Part shown: positions 12,249-21,635 of the stretch, piece after piece
Position numbering within the stretch: position 1 is the first letter of the stretch
How the letters are laid out: each line of letters begins with the position of its first letter
Assembly: GCA_900312665.1 (NCBI GenBank)
Contig: ONZQ02000005.1
Span: forward strand, 1,095,077-1,159,076
DNA: 64,000 bases
Source of the DNA: Cephalotrichum gorgonifer
Lineage: Eukaryota > Ascomycota > Sordariomycetes > Microascales > Microascaceae
Direction of reading: 5' to 3'
Program-made: the position numbers and the translations under genes
Notes under the pieces: model-generated
Database searches by the model: none
Seen by the model: only the letters and a program-made list of their open reading frames with translations
What the model was told of the DNA's origin: nothing

Positions 12249-12732
12249 GACGTGGGCTAGAGTTCCTATATCGGATTGAAGACGGCTGTTGAGGACTAGA
12301 TAATCTCTGGATAGAGAGCAGAACTTTGGCTTTGTCTAGTCGGATGGCCTGATGCAATTCCACCTACACTACCTTTTTAGCCATCGTCTTTCACGTTGTC
12401 AAGACAGCCTGGCCTAGGACAATACAGTATAGTTAGGAGCTCGGGACAAGACTATGACTTGTCCCGATATTCTTGCATGGCTATTCTATTCCCGGTATTT
12501 ACATATACCTGCCAGGTTACTCTAAACAGTATCCGGGATAAGAAAGGCTAATCATCAACAATAAGCTCTTGATCCTGGACTATCATCTTGCTTGGGAAAG
12601 GTATCGTAGAGCCGCACATTGATGAGGTCCAATGCCTGTTAGAGTGTTGGGCGATAAGAAAAAGGATACCTCAAGATTCAAACCGTCCTAGATTGGGATG
12701 CCACCACGAGTCCAGGAAACGAGACCATGCCC
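12249..12732. other. Convergent 3' region between PKS and chitinase
   Basis: This 484-bp stretch lies between the PKS stop and the chitinase stop on the opposite strand. It holds a perfect stem-loop (12441-12467) and AT-rich 3' flank sequence. I see no gene. Confidence 0.5.
12441..12467. terminator. Perfect 10-bp stem-loop downstream of the PKS
   Basis: The arms TCGGGACAAG and CTTGTCCCGA flank a 7-nt loop, about 190 bp after the PKS stop. It could form an RNA hairpin in the 3' UTR or lie at the convergent transcription boundary. Fungal termination does not normally use such hairpins, so the functional label is tentative. The inverted repeat itself is certain. Confidence 0.3.
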
Positions 12733-15700
12733 TCAGTAGATGCCCCACAATACATTTACGTGCGTACCAGCAGTCGTGCCATCACAAGACATGACGCCCT
12801 TCGCACCGACCTTGCCCCCGCCACCGAACCTCTTAACTGCATCGTGGATAACATCAATAACATCCTGACCGCCTACTTTAAACTCCACCGCGCCGCCAGT
12901 CCCACCAGTCCTCTCAATGCCAAAGGCGCACGAGCCATACGACAGGATCTCGCGGTGGCCGGTAATGCGGTGGGTGAACTCGGTGGACCCGTCGGCCTCG
13001 ATATTCTGGATGATTTTCTCGCAGTCCGACACCAGAGGGGACGCATCGCTGGTCTGGTCCTCAAACGTCGAGTCGCCGCACCTGTCCTTGCCGGGAGGGA
13101 TGTCGCACGGGTAGTTATCGCTGCCGCCCTTGGTGCCTGTTTCCCATGACTGGAAGGCCCGTTCGGGGCTGCAGACTGGGAGGCGGACAAATCCGGGGGT
13201 CGTCACATCCATGTCGATCAGGTCGGTGCGAGCCCCGGCATCATTGATAGGGTCCGTCACGCCGCCGCCGTTTTTCTTTCCGTTCTTCAGCCACGTACGC
13301 ACGGACCCAATCACCAGGTCTTCCTTAGTGATTCCGCCAAATCTGGAGAGCTCGCCCAGGCCCACGGGCACGGAGAACTTGTTTTCCTGGCAGACCCTCT
13401 CGCAGGGACCGCCGTCCGTAATCCGGTCGCACCTACAGAGCCGGGCTTCCCCGTCCGGGTGCACCAGGTAGTAGCGTCTTCCTTGGTAACAGACGCCCGT
13501 GTCGTCGGCGGTGCTGTCAGCGAGGTATTTGCCCAGAGGTCTGCCGTCGCAGTTTGCACCCGAGTCGATAACAAAGGCGTACGTCTTGGAACGGCGCCAC
13601 AGCGCGGGGATGGAGAAGCCGAAGAAGGACTTGAGAACGTTGGCCTGCAGCTCGGTGGCCGAGGTGTCTTTGCGTTCCGGCTCCTCCCGCTGACCCTCGA
13701 TGAGGTTGCCGTTTGCTATGGCATCCTCGAGCACCCTGATGGACTCCGGGGTGCCGTCAAACAGTTTCTTGAGTCCGAGTTCTGTGCTATTCATCCAGCC
13801 AAAGATTGCCTGGCCCACGTAGTTGGAGAACTTGTTTTGCTCCTGTGGGGTCCAATTGTCTGGCTTAGGGCTCTTCAACATGTCCTTTGCCAGCGTTGTG
13901 GTTTGACTGATGAGGTTCATACTGATCGATTCGGTGGTATCATAGGTTTTGGGGTTGGAAAAAGCGGGCAGCTGCTTGAGGAACCCGTTGAAGAAGGGCG
14001 CCGCAGTCGTGAGGGTTCCAATGGTAAGGAGATCGATCATGATATTGAGCCATTGGTTGGTGTCGGGCTCTGGGATCGGCGCGAAAGTATCCTCCATGTC
14101 ATCAGCGCTCAGTGCGAAAGATCCTGTCATCCCCTGCAGAGCATCCCAGTACCCATGGTGCATCGTGTGGATGTTGATCAGCGAGCTCCAGATGAACTGA
14201 GCCGCTGGTCCAGACTTCTCACCATCGGCGGCTTTCTCGCATTCCGTCGGTCCGTGGCAGTGGTCCGTTCTCGGATCCATTGTCTCGCAGCCCATTTCAG
14301 CACCCATCTTGAGTGTTTGCTGGACAGACTCGATGAAATTCATGTTGTTCGTACTGTCGGTGTTGAGCCATTTGTCGATTACCTCTTGCCAAGCACTGTC
14401 TGTGTCCACCGCCTTCCATCGCGCCGAGGGGGTGAAATAGTGGGGTGTGTCGATGACCTCGTGGGTGCAGTCGAAGGTCTTCCAGGTGCCGATGCTCGTG
14501 GTATCCTCCTTCGGGTTGCTTCCGCTGGCGGCCAGCGAAATAAAGGAGGCCCAGTCCTTAGCCGGCTTGGGAGGGCTGTGGAATTCTTGCAGATCGCTGG
14601 CCCAGTCAGTGGTACCTCCCATGCCCAGGCTCGCGTAAAGCGTCGAGCGGATCTGCTTGGTCTTCTCGCTCATGTATCCGACCCACTGGTTGTCATCGTA
14701 GACAAGGATGTCGCTATTGCTGCTGGTATCCAGGAAATGCGTCACCACGCGGTTGCTCTGACGCTTGGCTCCGGATCCGCCGCTTATAATCTCGTTGATC
14801 TCGGCATCTGCAAGGTACCCGCCAGTGCCAGTACATCTCCCCGGCGTTGCGTGAGAGTCCAGTCGGCTGCCGGTAAATTTGCAGGTAGGGCCCCAGCAGC
14901 CTGCCTGTTCCATCGCAAAGGATCGCCCGTAGCTGGTGACGCCGACCACGATCTTGTGTCCGGGAACACCTGCCTTGGTGATCATGGCAAGGGCGAGTCG
15001 TGTTTCAGTCAAGTTTACCTGACTTCGAAGGCAGTTACCCGTCTCGCAGCCCTCCTGAGTGTACTCGCTATGGGCGTCCCACTGGCCGTGGAGATCGTAC
15101 GTCATGTATACAATATAGTCAACAATCCTAGCAATGTCCTTGATTGGAAACTGCTTTAGGTACCAGTACGAGGCCGGGGCGGCGATAGCGACGGTCTTTC
15201 CGGGCAGCAGGTTCTTGAGGACGGCAAGGAAGGCCAGATAGTTGGGACCATCCTCGGCCGTACCGGGGTCATTTTCGGGGAGGTCTGGCGCGCCGGGGTA
15301 TTCCCAGTCGATATCGACACCGTCGAGATCGTGCTTCTTGATAAAATCGGCGATGTTAGTGGCCATAGTTAAGCGGTTTTCTGCTCTGACACCATGGCGG
15401 AAAATGAGGTACGTGTTGGGCTCGGTTGAGAAGGCCCAGCCACCAAAAGACAATATCCTTTTGGCGCCTTGGATGCGCTTGAACTCGCCGAATTGGTATG
15501 AAGACAGAGCGTCACCAACTTGGACTTCATATGAAGGTGTCAAGGTGCCAAATCCAAAATGAAGATGAGTGTATTTGGAAGTGTCAATCTGGAGCGCATC
15601 CTGGTAAAGGCACGGGCGGTTCATGCCGTAGCCTTGGAAGTAGGCGAGCTTGATGGCGCCGGTTCCGGTTCCTTTGATCACGTCGATGCCGCAGTTGGAA

Positions 15701-17223
15701 ATGCACCCGTAGGTGCCGGGCTCGGCCGTCCCCGGCGGACCCGTGCTGGTGTCGACACAGAAGTCCGTGGTTACTCCGCAATGGCCCCAGATATTGCAAC
15801 AAGCATTCAGGGGACAGGGGTTCAGGTCGGCGATACTGGAGCCGTCCGTCGGCGCCTCAGAGCCCGGTTTCTGCGGGCCACACTCGGCATTGGCAATGGC
15901 AGCAGGGAAGGGGGGCTTTCCAGTGCTCAGACAAATGACGGCCTTGGCAAAGAGCGGGTCGCAGCCCGACCACCCCCACGTGTCCTTGTTGAAACCCTCG
16001 ATATCGTCATTCGTCAGCCCGTACTCGGCTCCCAGGTTCGCACAGTTGTCATCATCCTGGACAGAGTAGGAGAAACACGATCCATCCGCGTTAGGCTTGG
16101 GACGGACGTCCGGAAGACTGCCGCTGGAACAGCACACATGCTGCTTTGGTTTCAGTGTGCCACAGATATCGGGGTTGTACTTGGTAAAATCAGCACCCGA
16201 GATGCCACACTTGACTGCTAGCTCTGCACAGCCTTCACCGGAGTCGACCTGCACGGTCCTACAATCGGCACGCGCCTGGAGGAACTTGCCACTAGTACCA
16301 AGGACTTTTGCATGCGTTTCGAGAGATCTGGCATGCGTGCGGTGTCGGGCGCGGACCGTGGAGTTGGTCGTCAGGGTGGAGTTGGCCAAGGTACCGCCGC
16401 TCAGAAGAGGTGTGGTGAAGGTGGCAAGGCTGGAGAAAGTTGTCGACCCAAGAAATGATAGGCATGTCGCGTTGGCCCATGAAAGAATGGCATTCTGGAT
16501 GGGAGCGAATGTGCCGTTGCTGGTCACAGCGATGCCAAATGTACGAGCGCTGTCGTAGCTGGGGCCGCAGAGCTGCATAGCCAAGCTGGGTGTCGTAACA
16601 TCGAGCGTGTCAAAGCTATCTTGAAAGTTCCGGAGGGCTGAGGCGCTGATGCCTTGATTAACCAGACCTTGGCCGATGTAAATACCGACAGTGGCTTGCC
16701 CAGACCGGCCGTACAGGATGAAGGGCCGGTGCGAAGCCCCGTGCCCATGGTCAATGTACTCGCGAAGCTGCCTCACAAGTGACCGGATAGCAGGCTTAGC
16801 AAGGCCAAAACCCTCTTGCCACCATCCAAGCTCAAACTCGACATCAATAGGGCTGGCTGACTCAACAAGATTAGGGGCCACAGCCTCGGATGGCATATTA
16901 TCGAAGTCAGAACCGAAGGAGGAGCAAGCCCAAATGCGATGATTGGTTTCCGGGTCGTCGACAGGGTCGTAGACGGAGAAGTCATAGAACATGGTCTGCT
17001 CGCACCTCTTGATCCTTTTAAAGTTGGGATAGACAGACCAATTTCCCGTTCTCGGACCGGAGACGGCGCATCGCTCGGGACAGAAGTCGATAACCCGGGG
17101 CGCCGTGGCAACGGGAGGGATGAAGGCCACTACCCCTGGCACGAGGCTAAAAGATCCAAGCGCCGCTGTGATCCATGGTGAAGTCAACATGGTGCTGAGG
17201 TAGCTCAGGGCGTGATATTGCAT
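12733..17223 (-). CDS. Large secreted LysM / chitin-binding / GH18 chitinase (subgroup C, killer-toxin-like)
   Basis: One uninterrupted 1,496-codon frame is read from the ATG at 17223. A second Met at residue 12 (17190) gives a cleaner signal peptide (MLTSPWITAALGSFSLVPG). There are two LysM-like segments (about 318-375 and 380-435). A cysteine-rich chitin-binding type-1 module follows (about 446-495, CPLNACCNIWGHCG). The GH18 barrel spans about 520-880, and its catalytic motif DGVDIDWEYPG (near 633) has the complete DxxDxDxE. A roughly 600-residue C-terminal region of the type seen in these long chitinases ends at the stop. The family resembles the chitinase subunit of yeast killer toxins and degrades chitin outside the cell. 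It may act in hyphal wall remodelling or mycoparasitism, or against insects. A secreted four-LysM gene lies 2.6 kb upstream, a pairing known for this subgroup. It is catalytically intact. Confidence 0.93.
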   Translation of the reverse strand: MQYHALSYLSTMLTSPWITAALGSFSLVPGVVAFIPPVATAPRVIDFCPERCAVSGPRTGNWSVYPNFKRIKRCEQTMFYDFSVYDPVDDPETNHRIWACSSFGSDFDNMPSEAVAPNLVESASPIDVEFELGWWQEGFGLAKPAIRSLVRQLREYIDHGHGASHRPFILYGRSGQATVGIYIGQGLVNQGISASALRNFQDSFDTLDVTTPSLAMQLCGPSYDSARTFGIAVTSNGTFAPIQNAILSWANATCLSFLGSTTFSSLATFTTPLLSGGTLANSTLTTNSTVRARHRTHARSLETHAKVLGTSGKFLQARADCRTVQVDSGEGCAELAVKCGISGADFTKYNPDICGTLKPKQHVCCSSGSLPDVRPKPNADGSCFSYSVQDDDNCANLGAEYGLTNDDIEGFNKDTWGWSGCDPLFAKAVICLSTGKPPFPAAIANAECGPQKPGSEAPTDGSSIADLNPCPLNACCNIWGHCGVTTDFCVDTSTGPPGTAEPGTYGCISNCGIDVIKGTGTGAIKLAYFQGYGMNRPCLYQDALQIDTSKYTHLHFGFGTLTPSYEVQVGDALSSYQFGEFKRIQGAKRILSFGGWAFSTEPNTYLIFRHGVRAENRLTMATNIADFIKKHDLDGVDIDWEYPGAPDLPENDPGTAEDGPNYLAFLAVLKNLLPGKTVAIAAPASYWYLKQFPIKDIARIVDYIVYMTYDLHGQWDAHSEYTQEGCETGNCLRSQVNLTETRLALAMITKAGVPGHKIVVGVTSYGRSFAMEQAGCWGPTCKFTGSRLDSHATPGRCTGTGGYLADAEINEIISGGSGAKRQSNRVVTHFLDTSSNSDILVYDDNQWVGYMSEKTKQIRSTLYASLGMGGTTDWASDLQEFHSPPKPAKDWASFISLAASGSNPKEDTTSIGTWKTFDCTHEVIDTPHYFTPSARWKAVDTDSAWQEVIDKWLNTDSTNNMNFIESVQQTLKMGAEMGCETMDPRTDHCHGPTECEKAADGEKSGPAAQFIWSSLINIHTMHHGYWDALQGMTGSFALSADDMEDTFAPIPEPDTNQWLNIMIDLLTIGTLTTAAPFFNGFLKQLPAFSNPKTYDTTESISMNLISQTTTLAKDMLKSPKPDNWTPQEQNKFSNYVGQAIFGWMNSTELGLKKLFDGTPESIRVLEDAIANGNLIEGQREEPERKDTSATELQANVLKSFFGFSIPALWRRSKTYAFVIDSGANCDGRPLGKYLADSTADDTGVCYQGRRYYLVHPDGEARLCRCDRITDGGPCERVCQENKFSVPVGLGELSRFGGITKEDLVIGSVRTWLKNGKKNGGGVTDPINDAGARTDLIDMDVTTPGFVRLPVCSPERAFQSWETGTKGGSDNYPCDIPPGKDRCGDSTFEDQTSDASPLVSDCEKIIQNIEADGSTEFTHRITGHREILSYGSCAFGIERTGGTGGAVEFKVGGQDVIDVIHDAVKRFGGGGKVGAKGVMSCDGTTAGTHVNVLWGIY

Positions 17224-18189
17224 TGCGCGCGTCTATACGAGGTAGGAGCTGTCAGTAGGTTTCAAGTTCAAGCTATTGCTATACTAATCTCGTTACCTCA
17301 GAGTGTGTGTCTCTAGTACCATTCAGTACAGACAGAAGGTGGGTGTGGGATTCCTCTTGGTGTCGGAACGGATTTGGCTCTGGATATGGGAAAAACAGCA
17401 CCTTAAATAAAGAAGGCCTCGGCGGCTATTACGACCTTGCCCCTTTCTTAGGACCCCCTTTGCCGACTGACAGGAAGACTGCATGTCCAACAGGCGCCAA
17501 GACACCAGCATGTTCACTGTAAGGCCAGAGACACATGGTCAAAACCTTGCCGGTTCACCGGTTCAGCGGCAGCCCAAAGGATCATGGAAAAGGCCATCGG
17601 GCCGGCCAGAAACACGGCAGGGATGAGTCGGATCCAGACCCTATCGCCCTGTGAGATGCGGGAAGCAAAAAGGCGTGCGGGGAGAGGGGGGGAGGGGGGA
17701 TCTTGTGTGACTGTGCCATATTGTCTACTCGGCAAGAGGAGGTATGGTGGGTCAATGCTGCCGTAAGTAAACCGACTAAACGCGGAACTGCCTGGCGGCG
17801 CCACCTCTCACTGGGTGTTTGTGGGTAAGTCTAAGCCAACCGCCAAGCAGCCCCCCTTTTAACCCACTAGGTCAGTACGTATGTATATGTATATCAGTTG
17901 TGTAATGCAGTCCCTTTAGCTTAAGCACAGTCAACAATGAGATATTCGGTACTTTGAGCTGAGGTACTAGGCAGGTAGCGACCCCTGGTACGTAGGGTAG
18001 AACATTGCCGCACTTCGGGCAATTTGATAAATGGCTTAATATCGTGTTTAGGCTTAAGCTAGTACCTTTTTACCACCCCTATCACTACATTACCAAGGAC
18101 AACAAATGTGACGAAAGAAATGGACAAAAAACAATATCCGGCCGGGGCGGGTAGTCCGCATGGTTGGGGGCAGTCTGGGGATTGTCTGA
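17224..18189. promoter_or_regulatory. Chitinase upstream region
   Basis: This 966-bp gap lies upstream of the minus-strand chitinase and downstream of the next minus-strand gene. It contains AT-rich TTAAATAAAG (around 17404) and a purine tract with several G runs at 17677-17700. A 96-codon open frame on the minus strand near 17514-17804 has no recognisable features, and I do not call it. Confidence 0.4.
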
Positions 18190-18993
18190 TCAGGCAAGAA
18201 GAAGACCAATGGTACCAAATACGGCTGCGAAGCCCCCAACACCTCCAATAACCAGCTTTTGGGTACCATTATCTTTTGGGCAGTCAGCAGGTGCTTCAGA
18301 GCCTTTGCATAATGCAGCATGCAACACAGCAGACATGCTCGCAGCTGTAGCTGTGTCGATCTTGACTCCGCAGGGGTTCGCTGTAGTGGTCGGGGAACCA
18401 GAGGCCAACACTGCACAAGTACCAGATACCTGGCCCCTCTCCCCAGAGGGAGGAACCTCATAGGTTTTGCCAGTCACATTGATGGCAACTCCATCGTTGG
18501 CAGAACATGTGTCGTCATTGGTTGTAGCAGTGGTAAGATCGGCCTCCTGACCGCCTTTCTTGATAGTGAAGTCAACACTGAGGTTGGTGGTATTACCACG
18601 GATGCTGACCTGGTCACCACTTTCATCGCAGCTTTGCCAGGTAGCAGTAGCAAATAGCTTATGAGGCCCCTCGTTATCGATATTGGCATAGAGATAGACA
18701 AAGTAGGGCTCCGTAGAGAACTCGGTGTTTCTCAGGTCGTGAATGCTATGTCCGAACGCTGACTCTAAATTGGAGCCATTGCGGATAAGCAAGCTGATAG
18801 AGGGTTTGAAGTATTTGGCCAGCTCTGCATTCTGGATTGCAAAGATAATAGGGAACTTGTCCTTTGGCGCGTATGTCTCGTTGCTGCGGGGGAAAACCAC
18901 GACGATTTCCAGTGTGCTATCAGCATTGACGATGGAGCCGAGGCAGGCTAATAAGCCCACGAGGACCCAAAGAGTATGGAGAATGAGATGCAT
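18190..18993 (-). CDS. Secreted DUF7136-like protein, probably GPI-anchored
   Basis: The frame encodes 267 aa without introns, starting at the ATG at 18993. The N-terminal segment MHLILHTLWVLVGLLACLGS is a clear signal peptide. The extracellular part begins STLEIVVVFPRSNETYAP, a pattern of the fungal DUF7136 family of small secreted proteins. It has several NxS/T sites and paired cysteines. The C-terminus ends with a hydrophobic stretch (LVIGGVGGFAAVFGTIGLLL) after small residues, which suggests GPI anchoring at the cell surface. No enzymatic motif is visible and the function is unknown. It sits between the chitinase and the divergently oriented LysM gene, so it may be co-expressed with this wall-related module. 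The family assignment is from memory of the sequence pattern and should be treated as moderate. Confidence 0.7.
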   Translation of the reverse strand: MHLILHTLWVLVGLLACLGSIVNADSTLEIVVVFPRSNETYAPKDKFPIIFAIQNAELAKYFKPSISLLIRNGSNLESAFGHSIHDLRNTEFSTEPYFVYLYANIDNEGPHKLFATATWQSCDESGDQVSIRGNTTNLSVDFTIKKGGQEADLTTATTNDDTCSANDGVAINVTGKTYEVPPSGERGQVSGTCAVLASGSPTTTANPCGVKIDTATAASMSAVLHAALCKGSEAPADCPKDNGTQKLVIGGVGGFAAVFGTIGLLLA

Positions 18994-19836
18994 AGTAGTC
19001 TAGTATTGTTATTATTGTTGATGTCTGAAATGAAGTGCTTAATAATGCTGATTGATAGTTGCGGCTATCAAGAATGAAGGACAGGAGTCGGTAGATCCAG
19101 AGGTGCAGCTAGGGTCGATACTACCAGCGATGGGTCGGAGGGCGGGGGGAGGGAGAAAACTCGCAAGACTTGATGCGGGTGGGAACCTATTTAATGCCTA
19201 TTGGTTTCCAGCCAGACGGTAATGCTCCGAAAGCAGGGCCTACCTGAAACACAAAACGGGGGAAATTCTATCAGCGCACATTACCCGCTGCCTGCCTGGT
19301 CCGGGCTTGGCTGGCCGTCTTGGCGTCATGCAACCCGATCGAGGCATACCATGTATGGATAAAGTGTAGATGCATTAACGGGGCTAGGCACGAACTGCAG
19401 GCATCCGGTCCGGCTGTTGAGTCTTTAATAGTAAAGTTGCTGAAAAAATGGAAAAAACAAAAGTCCCCGGTTTGGCGAGTTAATACCAGTACATGCAACC
19501 AATTTATTCCAGGCCTCATTTCCAGGGTTTCGGTTGGGCAAGGCTGGCTTTTATCTCGTTCCAGCTAAGAATTCTTATCGGTTGAGCTGCCTCATGTAGG
19601 CTTTGCTCGAGCGAAACCGAATTCCCCCCAAGATCGCACTAGGTGTGAGAATCGTAGGCTCCAGTATACATGAAGTTATGGTAAAGCGAAGCGCTCTCGC
19701 GGTACGAAGTATAAGTTCCTGATCTGGCATCTACTCCAGCGGGTCTTGTTTTTATTTGTTGTTTTTTTTTCTTCTTCCGCAGGACACCGGCACTTTCCTT
19801 CAGTTCCCCTTCCGTCGGCTTCTACGTTCTAAAAGG
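18994..19836. promoter_or_regulatory. Shared divergent promoter region (DUF7136-like gene / LysM gene)
   Basis: This 843-bp stretch separates two divergent start codons. On the minus strand an AT-rich ATTTAAT lies near 19188. On the plus strand a long T-rich tract (19741-19775) precedes the LysM gene, as is common in fungal core promoters. I see no gene. Confidence 0.4.
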
Positions 19837-20922
19837 ATGCACTTCACATGTCTTCACCTTTTCGTTACCGGGCTCCTCTCGCGCCCGGGATTGGTCTCGG
19901 CCGGAACTGTAAGACACTCACTCCGCGGTGTTGAATGCTACTTCGACTTGCCGGTGGCGAGTGGTGATACCTGCGAGACTCTTGCGTCCACCTGGGGTAT
20001 CTCGGTTGAGCTGTTCATAACCATCAACCCGGGTGTTACCTGTTCCAACCTCGAGGCCGACAGGTCGTACTGTGTGATCGGCGAGTGGACTCCTGCTGGG
20101 ACCAGCACGTTGACGCCTTCACAGCCCCAGAGTACCACGACCAGAACTTCTACCACCACCCGGTCTTCAACTGCCCGGTCGACCACCTTTACACCCTCGA
20201 CGTCGCAGTCCTCGACCACCTGGCCTTCAGCTACCCCGATAACCTCCCCTACTATGCCCGGGATCGCCGAGAAATGTGATCGTTTCTATATGATCAAGTC
20301 TGGGGATCAGTGTGATACTGTTGCATGGGCCAATAACATCACTGTTGCCCAGCTGAGAAGCTGGAACTCCGAGATTAATGCCGCTTGTTCCAATCTGTGG
20401 CTCGACTACTACGTCTGTACTCATGTATCCGGAGCCCTCCTGCCATCGGCCACCACCTCTGCGCCCACGCCAAACTACACTCCCACTATGCCTGGTATCG
20501 CCCCGACCTGTGACCGCTTCTACATGGTCAAGTCTGGCGACCAGTGCGACACAATTGCCTCGAGCAACGCCATCACTGTTGCCCAGCTAAGGGCCTGGAA
20601 CACTGAAATCAACGCAGCCTGCTCCAACCTCTGGCTCGACTACTACATCTGCACTCATATCCCCGGTGCCATGCTACTGTCAACCACATTCACTGTGCCG
20701 ACGCCAAGCAATTCTTCTGATTTACCCGGAACCGCCACCCCCATGCCCGGCATTGTGGCGAACTGTAGCCGTTACTACCTCGTCGTTTCTGGCGACGGAT
20801 GTGATTCCATTGCCGCCAAGAACGGCATAACCGTGGCCAACTTCCGGCGCTGGAATACTTTTATCGACGCAGCGTGCACGAACCTGTGGGCCGATGCCTT
20901 GGTTTGTACCAATGCGCCTTAG
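19837..20922 (+). CDS. Secreted LysM protein with four LysM domains (LysM effector type)
   Basis: The product is 361 aa from the ATG at 19837. I prefer this start to an upstream in-frame ATG at 19756 because it opens directly with a signal peptide (MHFTCLHLFVTGLLSRPG). A first, more divergent LysM (about 35-80) is followed by a Thr/Ser-rich linker. Three closely similar LysM units then follow, each preceded by MPGI and carrying the pattern CDRFYMxKSGDQCDTxA...LRxWNxEI. The last unit is the most diverged. LysM domains bind chitin oligomers. Such proteins shield hyphae from chitinases or mask chitin from hosts. The similarity between units 2 and 3 at DNA level points to internal duplication. 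Proximity to the LysM/GH18 chitinase suggests a functional pair. No membrane anchor is visible. Confidence 0.9.
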   Translation: MHFTCLHLFVTGLLSRPGLVSAGTVRHSLRGVECYFDLPVASGDTCETLASTWGISVELFITINPGVTCSNLEADRSYCVIGEWTPAGTSTLTPSQPQSTTTRTSTTTRSSTARSTTFTPSTSQSSTTWPSATPITSPTMPGIAEKCDRFYMIKSGDQCDTVAWANNITVAQLRSWNSEINAACSNLWLDYYVCTHVSGALLPSATTSAPTPNYTPTMPGIAPTCDRFYMVKSGDQCDTIASSNAITVAQLRAWNTEINAACSNLWLDYYICTHIPGAMLLSTTFTVPTPSNSSDLPGTATPMPGIVANCSRYYLVVSGDGCDSIAAKNGITVANFRRWNTFIDAACTNLWADALVCTNAP

Positions 20923-21635
20923 GCTGAGATTAGAGCTACTCGTCGTCGTCGTAAATTTCGGAGGTGGATTTTGACGGTGGCCAAAAGGGGGGTTGCAACT
21001 TAGCGCGCGGCCCGGCGTAAATGCATTTGAACGAACATGGCATGACTCCTTTATCCCTGTCCACATTCTAATTAGCAGCCGGAACGGCACGGATAAACGG
21101 CCAAGGGCGCGATTTTAAATACAGATGATCCGCGAGTGTCCAAATTCTGAACCTTTCCCTGGGTGATGCTTTTATAACCTCAGTACGACTCAGCTAATTT
21201 CGGCGCGCAGCCGAGTTGCCCAGGGGGGCACAACTAGGCAGCACAGGGGGGGTCGAAAATGAGCCGATTATGACCTGGCCCGGTCGAGGTTAGTCGAAGC
21301 TGAGCGAACTCTGATCCGGCCTGAGTAAGATGAGCCGGTCCTGAGAGAACGAGGGACGATGTCACGTCGGGTTGTGTGTCGACACCCAGATTGACGTCAC
21401 GAAATATTTCGTTCTCTGGGCTGGGTTCTTTTTACGCTCCTTGTTACTCACGGTTCTATTCATCCACCCACCAAACCGTCCCTAGCGACCGCACACCACG
21501 AACCATGTCTCTGCTTAACACTGATTAGAGTCTCACATACTGTGAATTACACCCCTTCGACATGTCTCGGAGTGTCTCCGCGGATGCAATCACAACGGAA
21601 ACCCCAAACCCCAAAGCCAGCTCTAAACCATACAT
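20923..21635. other. Convergent 3' region, LysM gene / Zn2Cys6 regulator
   Basis: This 713-bp region lies between two converging genes. I see no gene, repeat family or RNA in it. Confidence 0.5.

Noticed and set aside
13459..15159. 566-codon open frame on the plus strand inside the chitinase
   Set aside because: It is the antisense shadow of the GC-rich chitinase. It has no domain pattern, and the opposite strand encodes a complete GH18 protein.
19756..19836. 27-codon N-terminal extension of the LysM protein
   Set aside because: The upstream ATG would bury the obvious signal peptide behind a basic stretch.
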